Shown here piece after piece: positions 16,346-25,513 of a stretch of DNA of 33,182 nucleotides. Both the position numbers and the translations under genes were made by a program. The notes beneath the pieces are model-generated. The model did not search any database, was not told where the DNA came from, and worked only from the letters and a program-made list of their open reading frames with translations. Within the stretch, counting starts at the first letter, position 1; each line of letters begins with the position of its first letter. Source of the stretch: an uncultured Desulfobacteraceae bacterium (GTDB lineage Bacteria > Desulfobacterota > Desulfobacteria > Desulfobacterales > Desulfatirhabdiaceae); the NCBI GenBank assembly GCA_903909505.1, contig CAIVVZ010000328.1:1-33182 (forward strand). The letters are read 5' to 3'.

Positions 16346-16894
16346 ATGGAAAGATGCAGAATGGTTTTTTCAGGCTCCGGGGGCCAGGGCGTGATTACCG
16401 CGGCCATTATCCTTGCCGAAGCCGCGGTGCTGTACGAAAACCTGATTGCCGTGCAGTCCCAGTCCTACGGGCCGGAGGCCAGGGGCGGCTCTACCCGAAC
16501 GGATGTCATCATCGCGGATTCACAAATCTATTTTCCCAAGGTCACCCAGCCCAATGTCCTGGTCTGCCTGACCCAGGAGGCTTACAATAAGTTCTATCCC
16601 ATCATCCGGCCAGGCGGCACGCTGATCACGGATACCCGTTTTGTGAAGACCGAGCGCAAGGTGGATGCCCGGCAGGTCGAGCTTGGCATGTACCAGGCGG
16701 TGATGGATGCCATCGGAAAGCCCATTGTCTTTAATACCTGCATGCTGGGAGCGGTGATCGCCATCATCGGCATCGTCAAGCCCGAATCCATCCTACGTGT
16801 GCTGGAAACCCGCGTTCCCCCCGCCTTTCTGGAGATGAACCGAAAGGCCCTGGATATCGGAATCAAAATTGTTCAGGATCTCGAAAACGCATGA
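16346..16894 (+). CDS. korC: 2-oxoacid:ferredoxin oxidoreductase gamma subunit
   Basis: A 182-residue subunit of normal length. The N-terminal segment FSGSGGQGVITAAIILAEAA and the downstream SQSYGPEARGGSTRTDVII are the hallmark of the gamma domain, which helps bind CoA. It completes the delta-alpha-beta-gamma set. Its end overlaps the start of the CoA-transferase alpha gene by four bases (ATGA). That is strong evidence that the oxidoreductase and the transferase are made together. Confidence 0.92.
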   Translation: MERCRMVFSGSGGQGVITAAIILAEAAVLYENLIAVQSQSYGPEARGGSTRTDVIIADSQIYFPKVTQPNVLVCLTQEAYNKFYPIIRPGGTLITDTRFVKTERKVDARQVELGMYQAVMDAIGKPIVFNTCMLGAVIAIIGIVKPESILRVLETRVPPAFLEMNRKALDIGIKIVQDLENA

Positions 16895-17868
16895 ACATCA
16901 GTCAAGATAAAACAACCAGCCTTTCAGAGGCTGTAAAAAAATTCGTTTTCAGCGGCTGTCATTTGTCCATCGGCGGATTTACAGTCAGCCGGAATCCGAT
17001 GGCGGCCGTTTATGAAATCATCCGCCTGAGGATCAGCGACATTCATCTCTATGCGCATTCCAATGGCCAGGGCGTGGATGAACTGATCGGTGCCGGATGC
17101 GTGTCCCGGCTGGAGATCGCCTACGCCGGAAGCGGCCGATTCGCCCCGACTTGCATCCGTTTTAAAAAAGCCGCCCAGTCCGGCGCCATTGCCATCGAAG
17201 ATTATTCCAATTACCAGATGACATTAAGATTTATGGCAGGCGCCATGGGTGTACCTTTTCTGCCCACCCGCTCGTCTCTGGGAACCGATATCATCGAAAA
17301 ATGGGGGTTTTCAAGGCAAATGCGGACGGCAGATCCCCGGCTTCCGGATCAAAAGCTTCGGGTGATGGACAATCCCTTCGGGTCATGGGGAGACGCCCCG
17401 AAACTCGTTCTGGTTCCGGCCATAAACTGCGATGTCACCATCCTCCACGTTCAGAAGGCGGACCGGGAAGGCACCGTGCGCATGGAAGGACTGTCCTTTT
17501 CCGATGTCGAGCAGGCCAAATGCGCCAAACACGTCATCGTCACCTGCGAGGAACTGGTGTCATCCGATGTTCTCAAAGCCGGTCCGGACCAGAACCAGAT
17601 TCCCTCTTTCTGTGTGGATGCCGTTGTCCATATACCCCACGGCGCCTATCCCACGGCCTGTTACCGGTATTACGACTATGATCCGGCATATCTCAACGCC
17701 TACCGCAAGAGCGCCGAAGATGATGCACGCTACAAAGCCTATCTGGAAGAATTCGTTTATGGTGTAGCCGATCATCGGGGGCTTCTGGGCAAGATCGGAA
17801 ACGGGCAACTGAACGCCATCAAGGCGGATCCCAGAACCGGCTATGCCGTGGGACTGGACAGGAGTTAG
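16891..17868 (+). CDS. CoA-transferase subunit A, glutaconate type (family I)
   Basis: A 325-residue protein resembling GctA of glutaconate CoA-transferase and related two-subunit enzymes. It shows GCHLSIGGFTVSRNPMAAVYEIIR near the N-terminus, DIHLYAHSNGQGVDELIGAGCVSRLEIAYAG, GVPFLPTRSSLGTDI near 115-130, and the DVTILHVQKADREGTVRMEG segment shared by family I CoA-transferases. The subunit helps bind CoA and the acid; the catalytic Glu lies in subunit B. The four-base overlap with the gamma subunit links it to acyl-CoA made by the oxidoreductase. The acceptor acid is unknown. The hydrolase-like IpdA branch of the same fold is an alternative. Confidence 0.86.
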   Translation: MNISQDKTTSLSEAVKKFVFSGCHLSIGGFTVSRNPMAAVYEIIRLRISDIHLYAHSNGQGVDELIGAGCVSRLEIAYAGSGRFAPTCIRFKKAAQSGAIAIEDYSNYQMTLRFMAGAMGVPFLPTRSSLGTDIIEKWGFSRQMRTADPRLPDQKLRVMDNPFGSWGDAPKLVLVPAINCDVTILHVQKADREGTVRMEGLSFSDVEQAKCAKHVIVTCEELVSSDVLKAGPDQNQIPSFCVDAVVHIPHGAYPTACYRYYDYDPAYLNAYRKSAEDDARYKAYLEEFVYGVADHRGLLGKIGNGQLNAIKADPRTGYAVGLDRS

Positions 17869-17879
17869 GGAGTGCGAAC

Positions 17880-18647
17880 ATGCCGGATTATACGTTAAAA
17901 GAACTGATGACCCTTGCTGCTGCCCGCGAGATCAAGGACGGCGATATTGTCTTCTGCGGCACGGGCATTTCCATGCTGGCCGCAATGGCCGCCAAGCATA
18001 TCTGCGCCCCGAACAGCGTCATTTTCTTTGAAACCGGGGCCATCGACTCCCTTCTGGAAGAGGTTCCGCTGGCCGTGGCGGACTCCAGGGTGATGTTTTG
18101 GACATCTGTGAACGGCAACCTGGCCGATGCTTTTGCCACCATGCAGAACCGGATCACCGGCCCGCACGTGGTGGGCATCATGGGCGCCGCCCAGATTGAC
18201 CGGTTCGGGAATCTGAATTCAACGTCCATCGGGGACTATTTCAACCCCAAGGTCCGGTTTTCGGGCAGCGGCGGGGCCTGCGATGTGGCTTCGTTCGTGG
18301 GAAGAACCATCACCTTCATGCAGCATGAAAAGCGAAAATTTGTTCCCAAAGTGGATTACATCACCAGCCCCGGCTGGCTGGACGGCCCGAATGGCCGCAA
18401 AAAAGCAGGGCTTCCCGACGGCGGGCCGGAATCCGTCATTACCAACATGGCGACGATGGGCTTTGACGACGTCACCAAGGAGATGTATCTGACCGGCTTT
18501 TTCCCCGGCATCACGCCGCGGCAGATTCTGGACAACATGGGTTTTGACATCGATGTGTCGCGGGCAACGGAAGTGGCGCCGCCAACCGATTTCGAGCTGA
18601 AAATCCTGCGGGAAAAATGCGACCCCCAGCGCCTGATTCTGGGTTAA
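17880..18647 (+). CDS. CoA-transferase subunit B, glutaconate type (family I)
   Basis: A 255-residue partner of the preceding subunit. FFETGA places a glutamate at residue 51, where GctB has its catalytic Glu (54). That supports a true CoA-transferase rather than an IpdAB-type hydrolase, in which this Glu is not kept. Other family features are VPLAVADSRVMF, the GAAQIDRFGNLNSTSIGDY stretch, and FSGSGGACDVASFVGRTI near 120-135, a glycine-rich loop. It is the last gene of the operon, 11 bases after subunit A. No terminator was recognised in the 81 bases before sbcC. Confidence 0.88.
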   Translation: MPDYTLKELMTLAAAREIKDGDIVFCGTGISMLAAMAAKHICAPNSVIFFETGAIDSLLEEVPLAVADSRVMFWTSVNGNLADAFATMQNRITGPHVVGIMGAAQIDRFGNLNSTSIGDYFNPKVRFSGSGGACDVASFVGRTITFMQHEKRKFVPKVDYITSPGWLDGPNGRKKAGLPDGGPESVITNMATMGFDDVTKEMYLTGFFPGITPRQILDNMGFDIDVSRATEVAPPTDFELKILREKCDPQRLILG

Positions 18648-18728
18648 AACGAGCAGAGCGGCCAGGATTTACCTTGTCAGGAACAACTCAGGCGAGCATG
18701 GGAATGCGGTCACCCAAGGAAAACCATC

Positions 18729-21700
18729 ATGAAGATACTGGGCGTCAAATTCAAGAACATCAACTCGCTGACCGGAGAATGGGAAATCCGCTTCGACCGG
18801 TCCCCGATTTCCGATACGAGGCTTTTTGCCATCGTGGGTCCCAATGGTTCAGGCAAATCCTCCATCCTGGATGCGATCACCCTTGGGCTTTACGGAGAAA
18901 CGGCGCGCCTTGGAAGTCCCGAGACGGCTATCCTGAATCTGCAGGGGAACGAATCCTACGCGGAAGTGACTTTTTCGGTGATGGACCATCGCTATTTCAG
19001 CAAGTGGTCCGTTCAAAAAGCCGGTGATAATCCGCAGCTTCCCGAAATGTCGCTTTTTTCCCTGAACGGTGAAAAAACCCTGCTGGAAAGTCGATCGATT
19101 CCGGTTCGAAATCGCATCGCCGAGTTGACAGGGCTTGATTTCAAGCGCTTCTGCCGCTCCATTCTCCTGGCTCAAGGCGAGTTTTCATCCTTTTTAAACG
19201 CCCTGGAAAACGAGCGGGCGGAAATTCTCGAGAAGATCATCGGCCCGGAGATGCTCCGGGAACTGGAAGGATCCATCCGCACGCGGGCCGAACGGGAAAC
19301 CGAGAGGCTGCATCGGCTCAAGGAGGATGCGGCCGGCTTCCAGACACCGGACAGTGTCCGAATGGATGAAGTCCGCCAGTCCATGGAACAAGCGCGGGAA
19401 GATATCCGGGAAATTGACAGAGACCTGGAAACGCTTCGGGACCTGGAAGTCTGGTTGGAACGGGTGGAGCGGGAACCCATGGCCGAGCGGGATGCCGCTG
19501 CCGCTCTCCTGATGGCGGAAACCCGGTATGCCGAGGCCCGGAAAAGTTTTGAGCGCCTGGAACAAGCGCGCCCAGCCGGACTTTACAAAGAAGCCCTGAC
19601 ACAGGTTGAGACGCTGAAGGCAAGAGCAGAGGCGATCCAGGGTGAAGGCCGGCAACTGGAAGCACAGGTCCCGGCACGGGAGGATGGGCTCCGGAAGCTG
19701 GAAGAGCGGCTTGGCGGGATTCGCGGAGAACTTGAAGCGGCTCGGGAGCGTCTGGCGGCACGATCCGGAGATTTTCTCCAGGCCGCAACCCTGGATCACG
19801 ACATTGTCGCAATGGGGGAGCGTTTTCTGGAGACGGTCTCACGCCTGGAAGCCATGGCGCGTGAGCAGCGGGATACATCCCGAATGCGATCGGAACTCGA
19901 AGAAAAGGCAAGAGACCTGGACGGACGGATTCAGGATCTTCTGCGGTGGATCGAAACGCACGCGGGAGAGGAGAAGCTGGAGGCGGAAATTCCTGCCATG
20001 GAATCTCTCCTGGAGCAGTTCGTCTCGATTCGTCAACAGATGGAAAAATGCAGCGGCATGAGGGGCGATGCACTCAAGGCCGAAGGTCGCGCGGCCAAGG
20101 TGCTCCGGCATGCCGAAACGGCGGTACAAAAGGCCAGGAGCAAGACCGACCGGCTGAAAGACCGCAAAATAGATCGGGACGAACGTCTTCTGGCCGTTTA
20201 CGAGGGAGAGACGGAAGCTACCCTTAAAGCCGGCATTGACCATGGCATAAAAAAACTGGCCGCCTGCAAGGCCCTTATGCGTATCGGCCGGAAGGGCGCT
20301 GCTTTCGGAAGCGTCGGGAATGAGTTGCTGGAAAACAACTCCCGGATGGAAGCCCTGACGCAATCCATCTCCATGGAACAGTCACGCCTGCTGGCACTGG
20401 AAGGGCAAATCAGGCGGCGCGACACCATTCGCCGGTTCGACCCGGACAGAGGCTTGCTGCAGATGGGAGAACCCTGCCCCCTTTGCGGTGCATCGGCCCA
20501 CCCCTTTTTGGAAAATGGGGGGATCGATTTCACGGAACTGGATCGCATCGTACGGGAGCGGGAGGAGAAAATCCGGGCACAACAAATCGAACTCAAGACC
20601 CTTCAAACCCAGGACCTGGCGTTTCAAACACGTGCCAAAGCCCTGGAGGAACTGCGGCAGGAGTGGACCAGACAGTGCGACGTGGCGGGTGAGACATGGG
20701 CTTTTGGCGATATAAATCCGCCTTCGGAGAGTATCCGCATCCTCCGGAAGGAAATCCGGAGCGCCCGATCCAAAATCCGGTCCGCCTGGTGGTACGCATG
20801 GCGGGCGAAGTGGACGGATCGCGCCTTGGGGCGAAAGCTGGAAAAGCTCTCCAAACGGGAGACATTGCTGGAGGACGCCCAAGATCAGCATGCAACCCAT
20901 CAAAAGACGCTGGGCCAGATTGATGCCGACTTGAACCGGCTGACTGATAATGAAGGCGCCTTCCGCGCGGAGCTTTCCAATCTTCTTCAACGCTGGCAGG
21001 AATCACAGCCGGACCCGGGCAGCGAGAACTTGCCGGTGGAGCGGCTCAAGAAACGATCGGAGATATACCACCGGAAGCGCCAGGAACGGACAACGGCGAC
21101 GGACGAACTGCAATTGCTCCAAACACAGCAACAGGCCTTCTCCGAAATGCTTCAACGGCTTGAGAATGAAACGCAGCATCTGTCCGCGGAAAGCGAAATC
21201 ATGCAGACGCGACTGAATGCACTCAAGACCGATCGCGAAGCCCGATACGGCGCCCTGGATCCAGTCCGCGAGCGTCAAGCACTGGAAAGCCAGGTGGAAG
21301 GCCTCAATACCAATGAACAATCCCTGTCCACGGAAGTTGACGCACTTCGTCAAGGTCTTGCAGCAGATCGGGAAGTACTGGAGCGGTTGCGAGATCGGGC
21401 GCTGCAAACCCGAAACGAGGCAGATGCCACGGAGCAGAACTTACTGGAGCGATCCGGTGCTGCGGGTTTTGGCTCGTTGAAAGACATTCGGGACAGGCTC
21501 GCAATTCTTCAGGACGAGCAGGAAGTCATGAGTCGTCTGGCCGGTGCCGAAGGGGCCTTGACAGCAGCGCGCGAAGCGCTGGAAGCGCTCCGGCCCAAAC
21601 ACACCACGCAGGATTCTCTCGATACGGTCCGCTGGAAAATTTCCGATGCCATCAAGCGTCAAAAAGCCCTGGAGCAAGATATCGACGGTGGCGAACGCAC

Positions 21701-22277
21701 CCTGGAGAACAATCGTCAGGCGGAGCGCGAGTATCGCGAATTGCTCCAGGTCATTGCCATTCAGGAAAAGGTATATGTCGAGGCCATGGAGGAGAATCGC
21801 GGTATCGAAGGGCACGGCAATGCCGGAGCAAAGCTGCAACAGCTTCTGTTGAAGCAGCTCATGGAAGAAACCAACCGGCATCTGACCTCGCTGAGCAGCG
21901 GCCGCTATACTCTGAAACCGGCCGGGGAGAACGCTCTGGGACTCCACGTCGAAGACGCCCTTCAGGCAAGGGCGCTACGATCCGTTAAGACGCTTTCGGG
22001 CGGGGAGTCGTTTCTGGTGAGTCTTTGCCTGGCCCTGGGGCTGTCGGATATGGCCGGACAGCATCGCAAGATCGAATCCCTCTTCCTGGATGAAGGTTTC
22101 GGTGCCCTGGACGAGGAAATGCTCTACAAGGTGATGTCCGCCCTCAAGGGCCTTCGGGCCAGCGGTAAGACGGTCGGCATCGTCTCCCACGTAAAACGTT
22201 TGGCCGATGAAATCCCTACCCAGATCCGTCTGGAAAAAGAGCCTGACGGATCCAGCCGCATCACGGTAGTGGCATAA
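18729..22277 (+). CDS. sbcC: SbcC/Rad50-like zinc-hook ATPase
   Basis: The protein has 1182 residues, somewhat longer than E. coli SbcC (1048). The N-terminal ATPase half has Walker A GPNGSGKSS near residue 40, and LLAQGEFSSFL is typical of SbcC. Long coiled coils (~190-560 and ~620-1000), rich in Glu, Arg and Leu, flank a zinc hook C583-P-L-C586. The C-terminal half has the signature TLSGGESFLVSLCLALGLSDMA and Walker B ESLFLDEGFGALDEEML. SbcC works with the nuclease SbcD to process DNA ends, hairpins and stalled forks. No sbcD lies on either side: the upstream gene is a CoA-transferase and the downstream one a convergent cupin. The ATG has AAGGAAAA upstream. Confidence 0.92.
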   Translation: MKILGVKFKNINSLTGEWEIRFDRSPISDTRLFAIVGPNGSGKSSILDAITLGLYGETARLGSPETAILNLQGNESYAEVTFSVMDHRYFSKWSVQKAGDNPQLPEMSLFSLNGEKTLLESRSIPVRNRIAELTGLDFKRFCRSILLAQGEFSSFLNALENERAEILEKIIGPEMLRELEGSIRTRAERETERLHRLKEDAAGFQTPDSVRMDEVRQSMEQAREDIREIDRDLETLRDLEVWLERVEREPMAERDAAAALLMAETRYAEARKSFERLEQARPAGLYKEALTQVETLKARAEAIQGEGRQLEAQVPAREDGLRKLEERLGGIRGELEAARERLAARSGDFLQAATLDHDIVAMGERFLETVSRLEAMAREQRDTSRMRSELEEKARDLDGRIQDLLRWIETHAGEEKLEAEIPAMESLLEQFVSIRQQMEKCSGMRGDALKAEGRAAKVLRHAETAVQKARSKTDRLKDRKIDRDERLLAVYEGETEATLKAGIDHGIKKLAACKALMRIGRKGAAFGSVGNELLENNSRMEALTQSISMEQSRLLALEGQIRRRDTIRRFDPDRGLLQMGEPCPLCGASAHPFLENGGIDFTELDRIVREREEKIRAQQIELKTLQTQDLAFQTRAKALEELRQEWTRQCDVAGETWAFGDINPPSESIRILRKEIRSARSKIRSAWWYAWRAKWTDRALGRKLEKLSKRETLLEDAQDQHATHQKTLGQIDADLNRLTDNEGAFRAELSNLLQRWQESQPDPGSENLPVERLKKRSEIYHRKRQERTTATDELQLLQTQQQAFSEMLQRLENETQHLSAESEIMQTRLNALKTDREARYGALDPVRERQALESQVEGLNTNEQSLSTEVDALRQGLAADREVLERLRDRALQTRNEADATEQNLLERSGAAGFGSLKDIRDRLAILQDEQEVMSRLAGAEGALTAAREALEALRPKHTTQDSLDTVRWKISDAIKRQKALEQDIDGGERTLENNRQAEREYRELLQVIAIQEKVYVEAMEENRGIEGHGNAGAKLQQLLLKQLMEETNRHLTSLSSGRYTLKPAGENALGLHVEDALQARALRSVKTLSGGESFLVSLCLALGLSDMAGQHRKIESLFLDEGFGALDEEMLYKVMSALKGLRASGKTVGIVSHVKRLADEIPTQIRLEKEPDGSSRITVVA

Positions 22278-22303
22278 AAGCCCCGGCATCACACTTCGGA
22301 AGA

Positions 22304-22684
22304 TTATGGTGGGTGGACCCTGGAGATCAGGCTGCCCGCCAGATAATCTTCACGAACCGGCGAGAATACTTCGACGGCAACAGAGTCCTCTAAAATTTCG
22401 GCCTGATGCTCAACATTGCCAGGAATGCACCAGCTATCGCCGTGTTCCACGTCAAATGACTCCTCTCCGATGGAAAGTCGGATTCGGCCGGATATCAGAT
22501 ACCCCGTTTGCTCCTGTGGGTGGGCGTGACGGGGCACCGGCGATACCCGCTTCCAGTACCTCAACCAATTGCGGAAAGCGGTTCCAGAATCAGATTTTAC
22601 GTTTTTGTATAGGTCTTCAGCGGCTTCTGTCAATATAAAAATGGGAAAATGAAAATCATGGGTTGATGAATTTGCCCGAGGCAT
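22304..22684 (-). CDS. Small cupin-domain protein
   Basis: A 126-residue single-domain cupin. The metal-site motif reads H53-A-H55 ... Q59 ... G66, and the second motif PGNVEHQ contributes H93; Gln replaces the usual Glu ligand, as in many HPHEQ-type cupins. Residues ~45-120 form the beta barrel. The function is not predictable: such proteins range from sensors to isomerases and dioxygenase-like enzymes. It converges on sbcC with 26 bases between them and diverges from the SNF2 gene. The ATG at 22684 is the only good start; GGAGG lies about 15 bases upstream, which is rather far. Confidence 0.75.
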   Translation of the reverse strand: MPRANSSTHDFHFPIFILTEAAEDLYKNVKSDSGTAFRNWLRYWKRVSPVPRHAHPQEQTGYLISGRIRLSIGEESFDVEHGDSWCIPGNVEHQAEILEDSVAVEVFSPVREDYLAGSLISRVHPP

Positions 22685-22734
22685 TGAAAATCAGTATTGC
22701 CTCCACAATCAAAAACAGATAAGGAGAAAAAGAC

Positions 22735-22884
22735 ATGAACATGAAAGCAATTTCCGCATCTGTTCCGGATTTTCAGGATCACGGTTCCGGGGCTTTGCTG
22801 TTTCGGAAAGGAAATATTTACGTTGGCATTATCCGATCAAACCCTTACGGTTGCTGTTTTGCCCACGGGAAGACTGGCGCTTGA
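22735..22884 (+). CDS. Possible 49-residue leader ORF overlapping the SNF2 start
   Basis: ATG at 22735 has a strong AAGGAGAAAAAGAC site and opens a 49-codon frame. It overlaps the helicase TTG start (22823) in a different frame and stops at 22884. The peptide is not recognised. It may be a translated leader that controls the helicase, or the good ribosome site may be the remnant of the helicase's original start after a frameshift. A spurious ORF is also possible. Confidence 0.3.
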   Translation: MNMKAISASVPDFQDHGSGALLFRKGNIYVGIIRSNPYGCCFAHGKTGA

Positions 22885-25510
22885 ATTTGAGGCCTGTGAA
22901 GATGTTGTATCTTCCGACCGCCGGCAGGTTGAGGCCCGGGTCCATGAAATTTATGCTACGGATCACGCCAAAGCATTTCTGGCAATAGGATGCATCAGCC
23001 GATCGTTTCGGCTGTCGCCATCAATTGAGTACTGGCGGTCGATCAGTGCGGCATATGTCCACGAACTCCTCGTGGATCCCGGCACGGAAGTGCTTCGCGA
23101 AAAACAGGTCATCGATCTGCCGCCGGAAAAAGCCGTTCAGTGGGCTGGCCTTGCGCCGGCGATGGTCGGAGCGGAGTGGGTTGACGCGGACTTTATCGCC
23201 GCTGTCTGGACGCTTTTTCATGACGCTTTTGTCCGCGAGGTTCGCGGCCGTAGCGAGTCCGTCGAGGAGATTCTGCGCCTGCTGGCCCCCGGACAGGTGC
23301 TGCTGGAGCATCGGGTCCATTTTCATCTGGTTGAAAACAGGCAGGAAGAAACAACGCCGTTTGCGTTTCTGGCAACCTATTCAACGCACAGCGATGCAGC
23401 GGGCGGACTGAGACATCTGCCGCTTGGCAATGCACTGAAGGAGTTTGGCGACGATACCCGCAGACTGATCTCGCTGCTGTCTTCCGTACACAAGGCCGCG
23501 GCCGGCAGCGATCTGATCCGGGCCATTCTGGATTCCGGCGAGATTTTTCACCCGCTCCGGTTTACTCCGGCTGAAGCCTGTCAGTTTCTGCGCGAAGCCC
23601 CGCAATATGAACAGGCTGGAATCCTGTGCCGCATTCCGAAATGGTGGAGCGCGTCGCCCAGAAAGATTTCCGTTGCCTTGGCCATCGGCGACAGTGCCGG
23701 TGGAAAACTGGGTGTTCAGGCGCTTTTAAGCTGCGCGCCGCTCCTTCATATCAATGGGGAAGAGATATCTTACGAGGAAGCGCGGGAGATTCTGGCTCGG
23801 TATGACGGCCTGGCGATGATCAAGGGCAAATGGATGGTTGTCGACCGTCAGTCGCTTCAACAAAACCTGGATCTGTTCGAGAAGGCCAGGAAGATGAGCA
23901 GGCGCCTGAAGATTCCGTTTCCGGATGCCATCCGGATGCTGCTGGGGCTGCAAATCGCAAAGATTGACGACAAAACCCCCTGGGATGGCGATGTGCTGTG
24001 CGGGGACTGGATGAAGGATGTACTCGGCAAACTCCGCTCGCCTGCATCGCTTCAGGCTGTTGCCGTGCCCAAAGGGCTTCGGGCGGCTCTAAGGCCCTAT
24101 CAGCAAGCCGGACTCAACTGGTTGACGTTTCTGCATGATCTGGGGTTCGGGGCCTGCCTGGCCGACGATATGGGCCTGGGGAAAACCATTCAGATCCTTT
24201 CCCTTATTCAGTCCAGAAAAGAGCTGGCCGGCAGCGAATACGGGCCATCTCTCTTGATCGTGCCCGCATCTCTCATTGACAACTGGCTGACCGAAATCCG
24301 CCGCTTTACTCCCGGCCTTCAAACCCGCGTGGTACATCCGCAATATGCCGATGTCCAGGGGCCTGAGGCACTGTCCGGAAGTGCCTTCGATCTTGCGATC
24401 ACCACGTATGCCATGGCGCGCAAGCTGTCCTGGCTAAAGGAGCGGCCCTGGTATTTCCTGATTCTGGACGAAGCACAGGCCATCAAGAATCCCGGATCAT
24501 CCCAGACCAAGAGCGTCAAGGAAATTCCGGCGGCTCACCGGATTGTCATGACCGGAACGCCTGTCGAAAACCGGCTCGGCGACATCTGGTCCTTGTTTGA
24601 TTTTACCAACAGGGGGCTTCTGGGGTCTGCTCAGAGCTTCAAGAAATTTGCAAAATCGCTCAGCGACCGGCCCGAAGGATACGGGCGGATGCGTCAGGTG
24701 ATTCAGCCCTATATTCTGCGGCGGATGAAAACGGATAAATCGATTATTGCGGATCTTCCGGAAAAAATAGAAATGAAGACCTGGGCAATTCTGTCCAAAA
24801 GGCAACGGGTTCTCTATCAGCGGTTTTTGGATGAATTGTCGGATTCGGTTCTGCAGTCAGAGGGCATGAAACGAAAAGGCCTCATTCTGTCATTTTTGAT
24901 GAAATTCAAACAGGTGTGTAATCACCCCGACCAGGTTGCCGGTTCCGGTCGATTCCGGGAAGAAGACAGCGGCAAACTACAGCGTCTGCGGGAAATCTGC
25001 GAATCCATTTATGAAAAGCGGGAGCGCGTGCTGATCTTTACCCAGTTTCGGGAAATGGTTGGGCCGCTCAATGATTTCCTGAAGTCGGTATTCGGTCGTC
25101 CGGGCGTTCAGCTTCACGGCGGAACCGCCGTGGGCAAACGCAAGGAGATTGTTGCAACGTTCCAGAACGAAGACGAATATGTCCCCTATTTTGTTCTATC
25201 CCTTAAAGCAGGCGGTGTGGGATTGAATCTGACCGCGGCCAATCATGTCATTCATTTTGATCGCTGGTGGAATCCCGCCGTGGAAAAGCAGGCTGAAGAC
25301 CGGGCATTCCGGATCGGACAGAAACGCAGCGTGGTCGTTCATAAATTCGTATGCAAGGGAACCGTCGAGGAAAGAATTGACGATATGATCGAAAGCAAAA
25401 TCGAATTGTCCGAAAAACTGCTTTCATCCAGCGCAGAATCCTGGATTACCGAGATGTCAAACGATCAGATCCGGGAAATGTTTACCTTGACATTGACAGG
25501 AGAAAAATAG
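22823..25510 (+). CDS. SNF2-family DNA-dependent ATPase/helicase
   Basis: An 895-residue SNF2/Swi2 ATPase. The first ~425 residues form the bacterial accessory region. The motor core follows: motif I ADDMGLGKT with K454, Ia IVPASLIDNW, motif II D549-E-A-Q, motif III MTGTPVENRLGDIWSLFDF, then the second lobe with LIFTQFREM, SLKAGGVGLNLTAANHVIHFDRWWNPAVE, and motif VI ending in RAFRIGQK. These enzymes translocate on duplex DNA and remodel protein-DNA complexes. The start appears to be TTG at 22823 with GGAAAGGAA upstream; no ATG or GTG is available in frame nearby. The SWIM protein gene begins three bases after its stop, a widespread partnership (for example the HelZ neighbourhood of mycobacteria, from memory). 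Confidence 0.92.
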   Translation: MALSDQTLTVAVLPTGRLALEFEACEDVVSSDRRQVEARVHEIYATDHAKAFLAIGCISRSFRLSPSIEYWRSISAAYVHELLVDPGTEVLREKQVIDLPPEKAVQWAGLAPAMVGAEWVDADFIAAVWTLFHDAFVREVRGRSESVEEILRLLAPGQVLLEHRVHFHLVENRQEETTPFAFLATYSTHSDAAGGLRHLPLGNALKEFGDDTRRLISLLSSVHKAAAGSDLIRAILDSGEIFHPLRFTPAEACQFLREAPQYEQAGILCRIPKWWSASPRKISVALAIGDSAGGKLGVQALLSCAPLLHINGEEISYEEAREILARYDGLAMIKGKWMVVDRQSLQQNLDLFEKARKMSRRLKIPFPDAIRMLLGLQIAKIDDKTPWDGDVLCGDWMKDVLGKLRSPASLQAVAVPKGLRAALRPYQQAGLNWLTFLHDLGFGACLADDMGLGKTIQILSLIQSRKELAGSEYGPSLLIVPASLIDNWLTEIRRFTPGLQTRVVHPQYADVQGPEALSGSAFDLAITTYAMARKLSWLKERPWYFLILDEAQAIKNPGSSQTKSVKEIPAAHRIVMTGTPVENRLGDIWSLFDFTNRGLLGSAQSFKKFAKSLSDRPEGYGRMRQVIQPYILRRMKTDKSIIADLPEKIEMKTWAILSKRQRVLYQRFLDELSDSVLQSEGMKRKGLILSFLMKFKQVCNHPDQVAGSGRFREEDSGKLQRLREICESIYEKRERVLIFTQFREMVGPLNDFLKSVFGRPGVQLHGGTAVGKRKEIVATFQNEDEYVPYFVLSLKAGGVGLNLTAANHVIHFDRWWNPAVEKQAEDRAFRIGQKRSVVVHKFVCKGTVEERIDDMIESKIELSEKLLSSSAESWITEMSNDQIREMFTLTLTGEK

Positions 25511-25513
25511 GCG

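Noticed and set aside
17880..18647. IpdB-like hydrolase instead of a CoA-transferase subunit
   Set aside because: The glutamate in FFETG at residue 51 fits the catalytic Glu of GctB-type transferases, and the neighbouring acyl-CoA-producing genes favour CoA transfer.
22278..22303. Bidirectional terminator between sbcC and the cupin gene
   Set aside because: No inverted repeat with a T-run could be seen in the 26-base gap.
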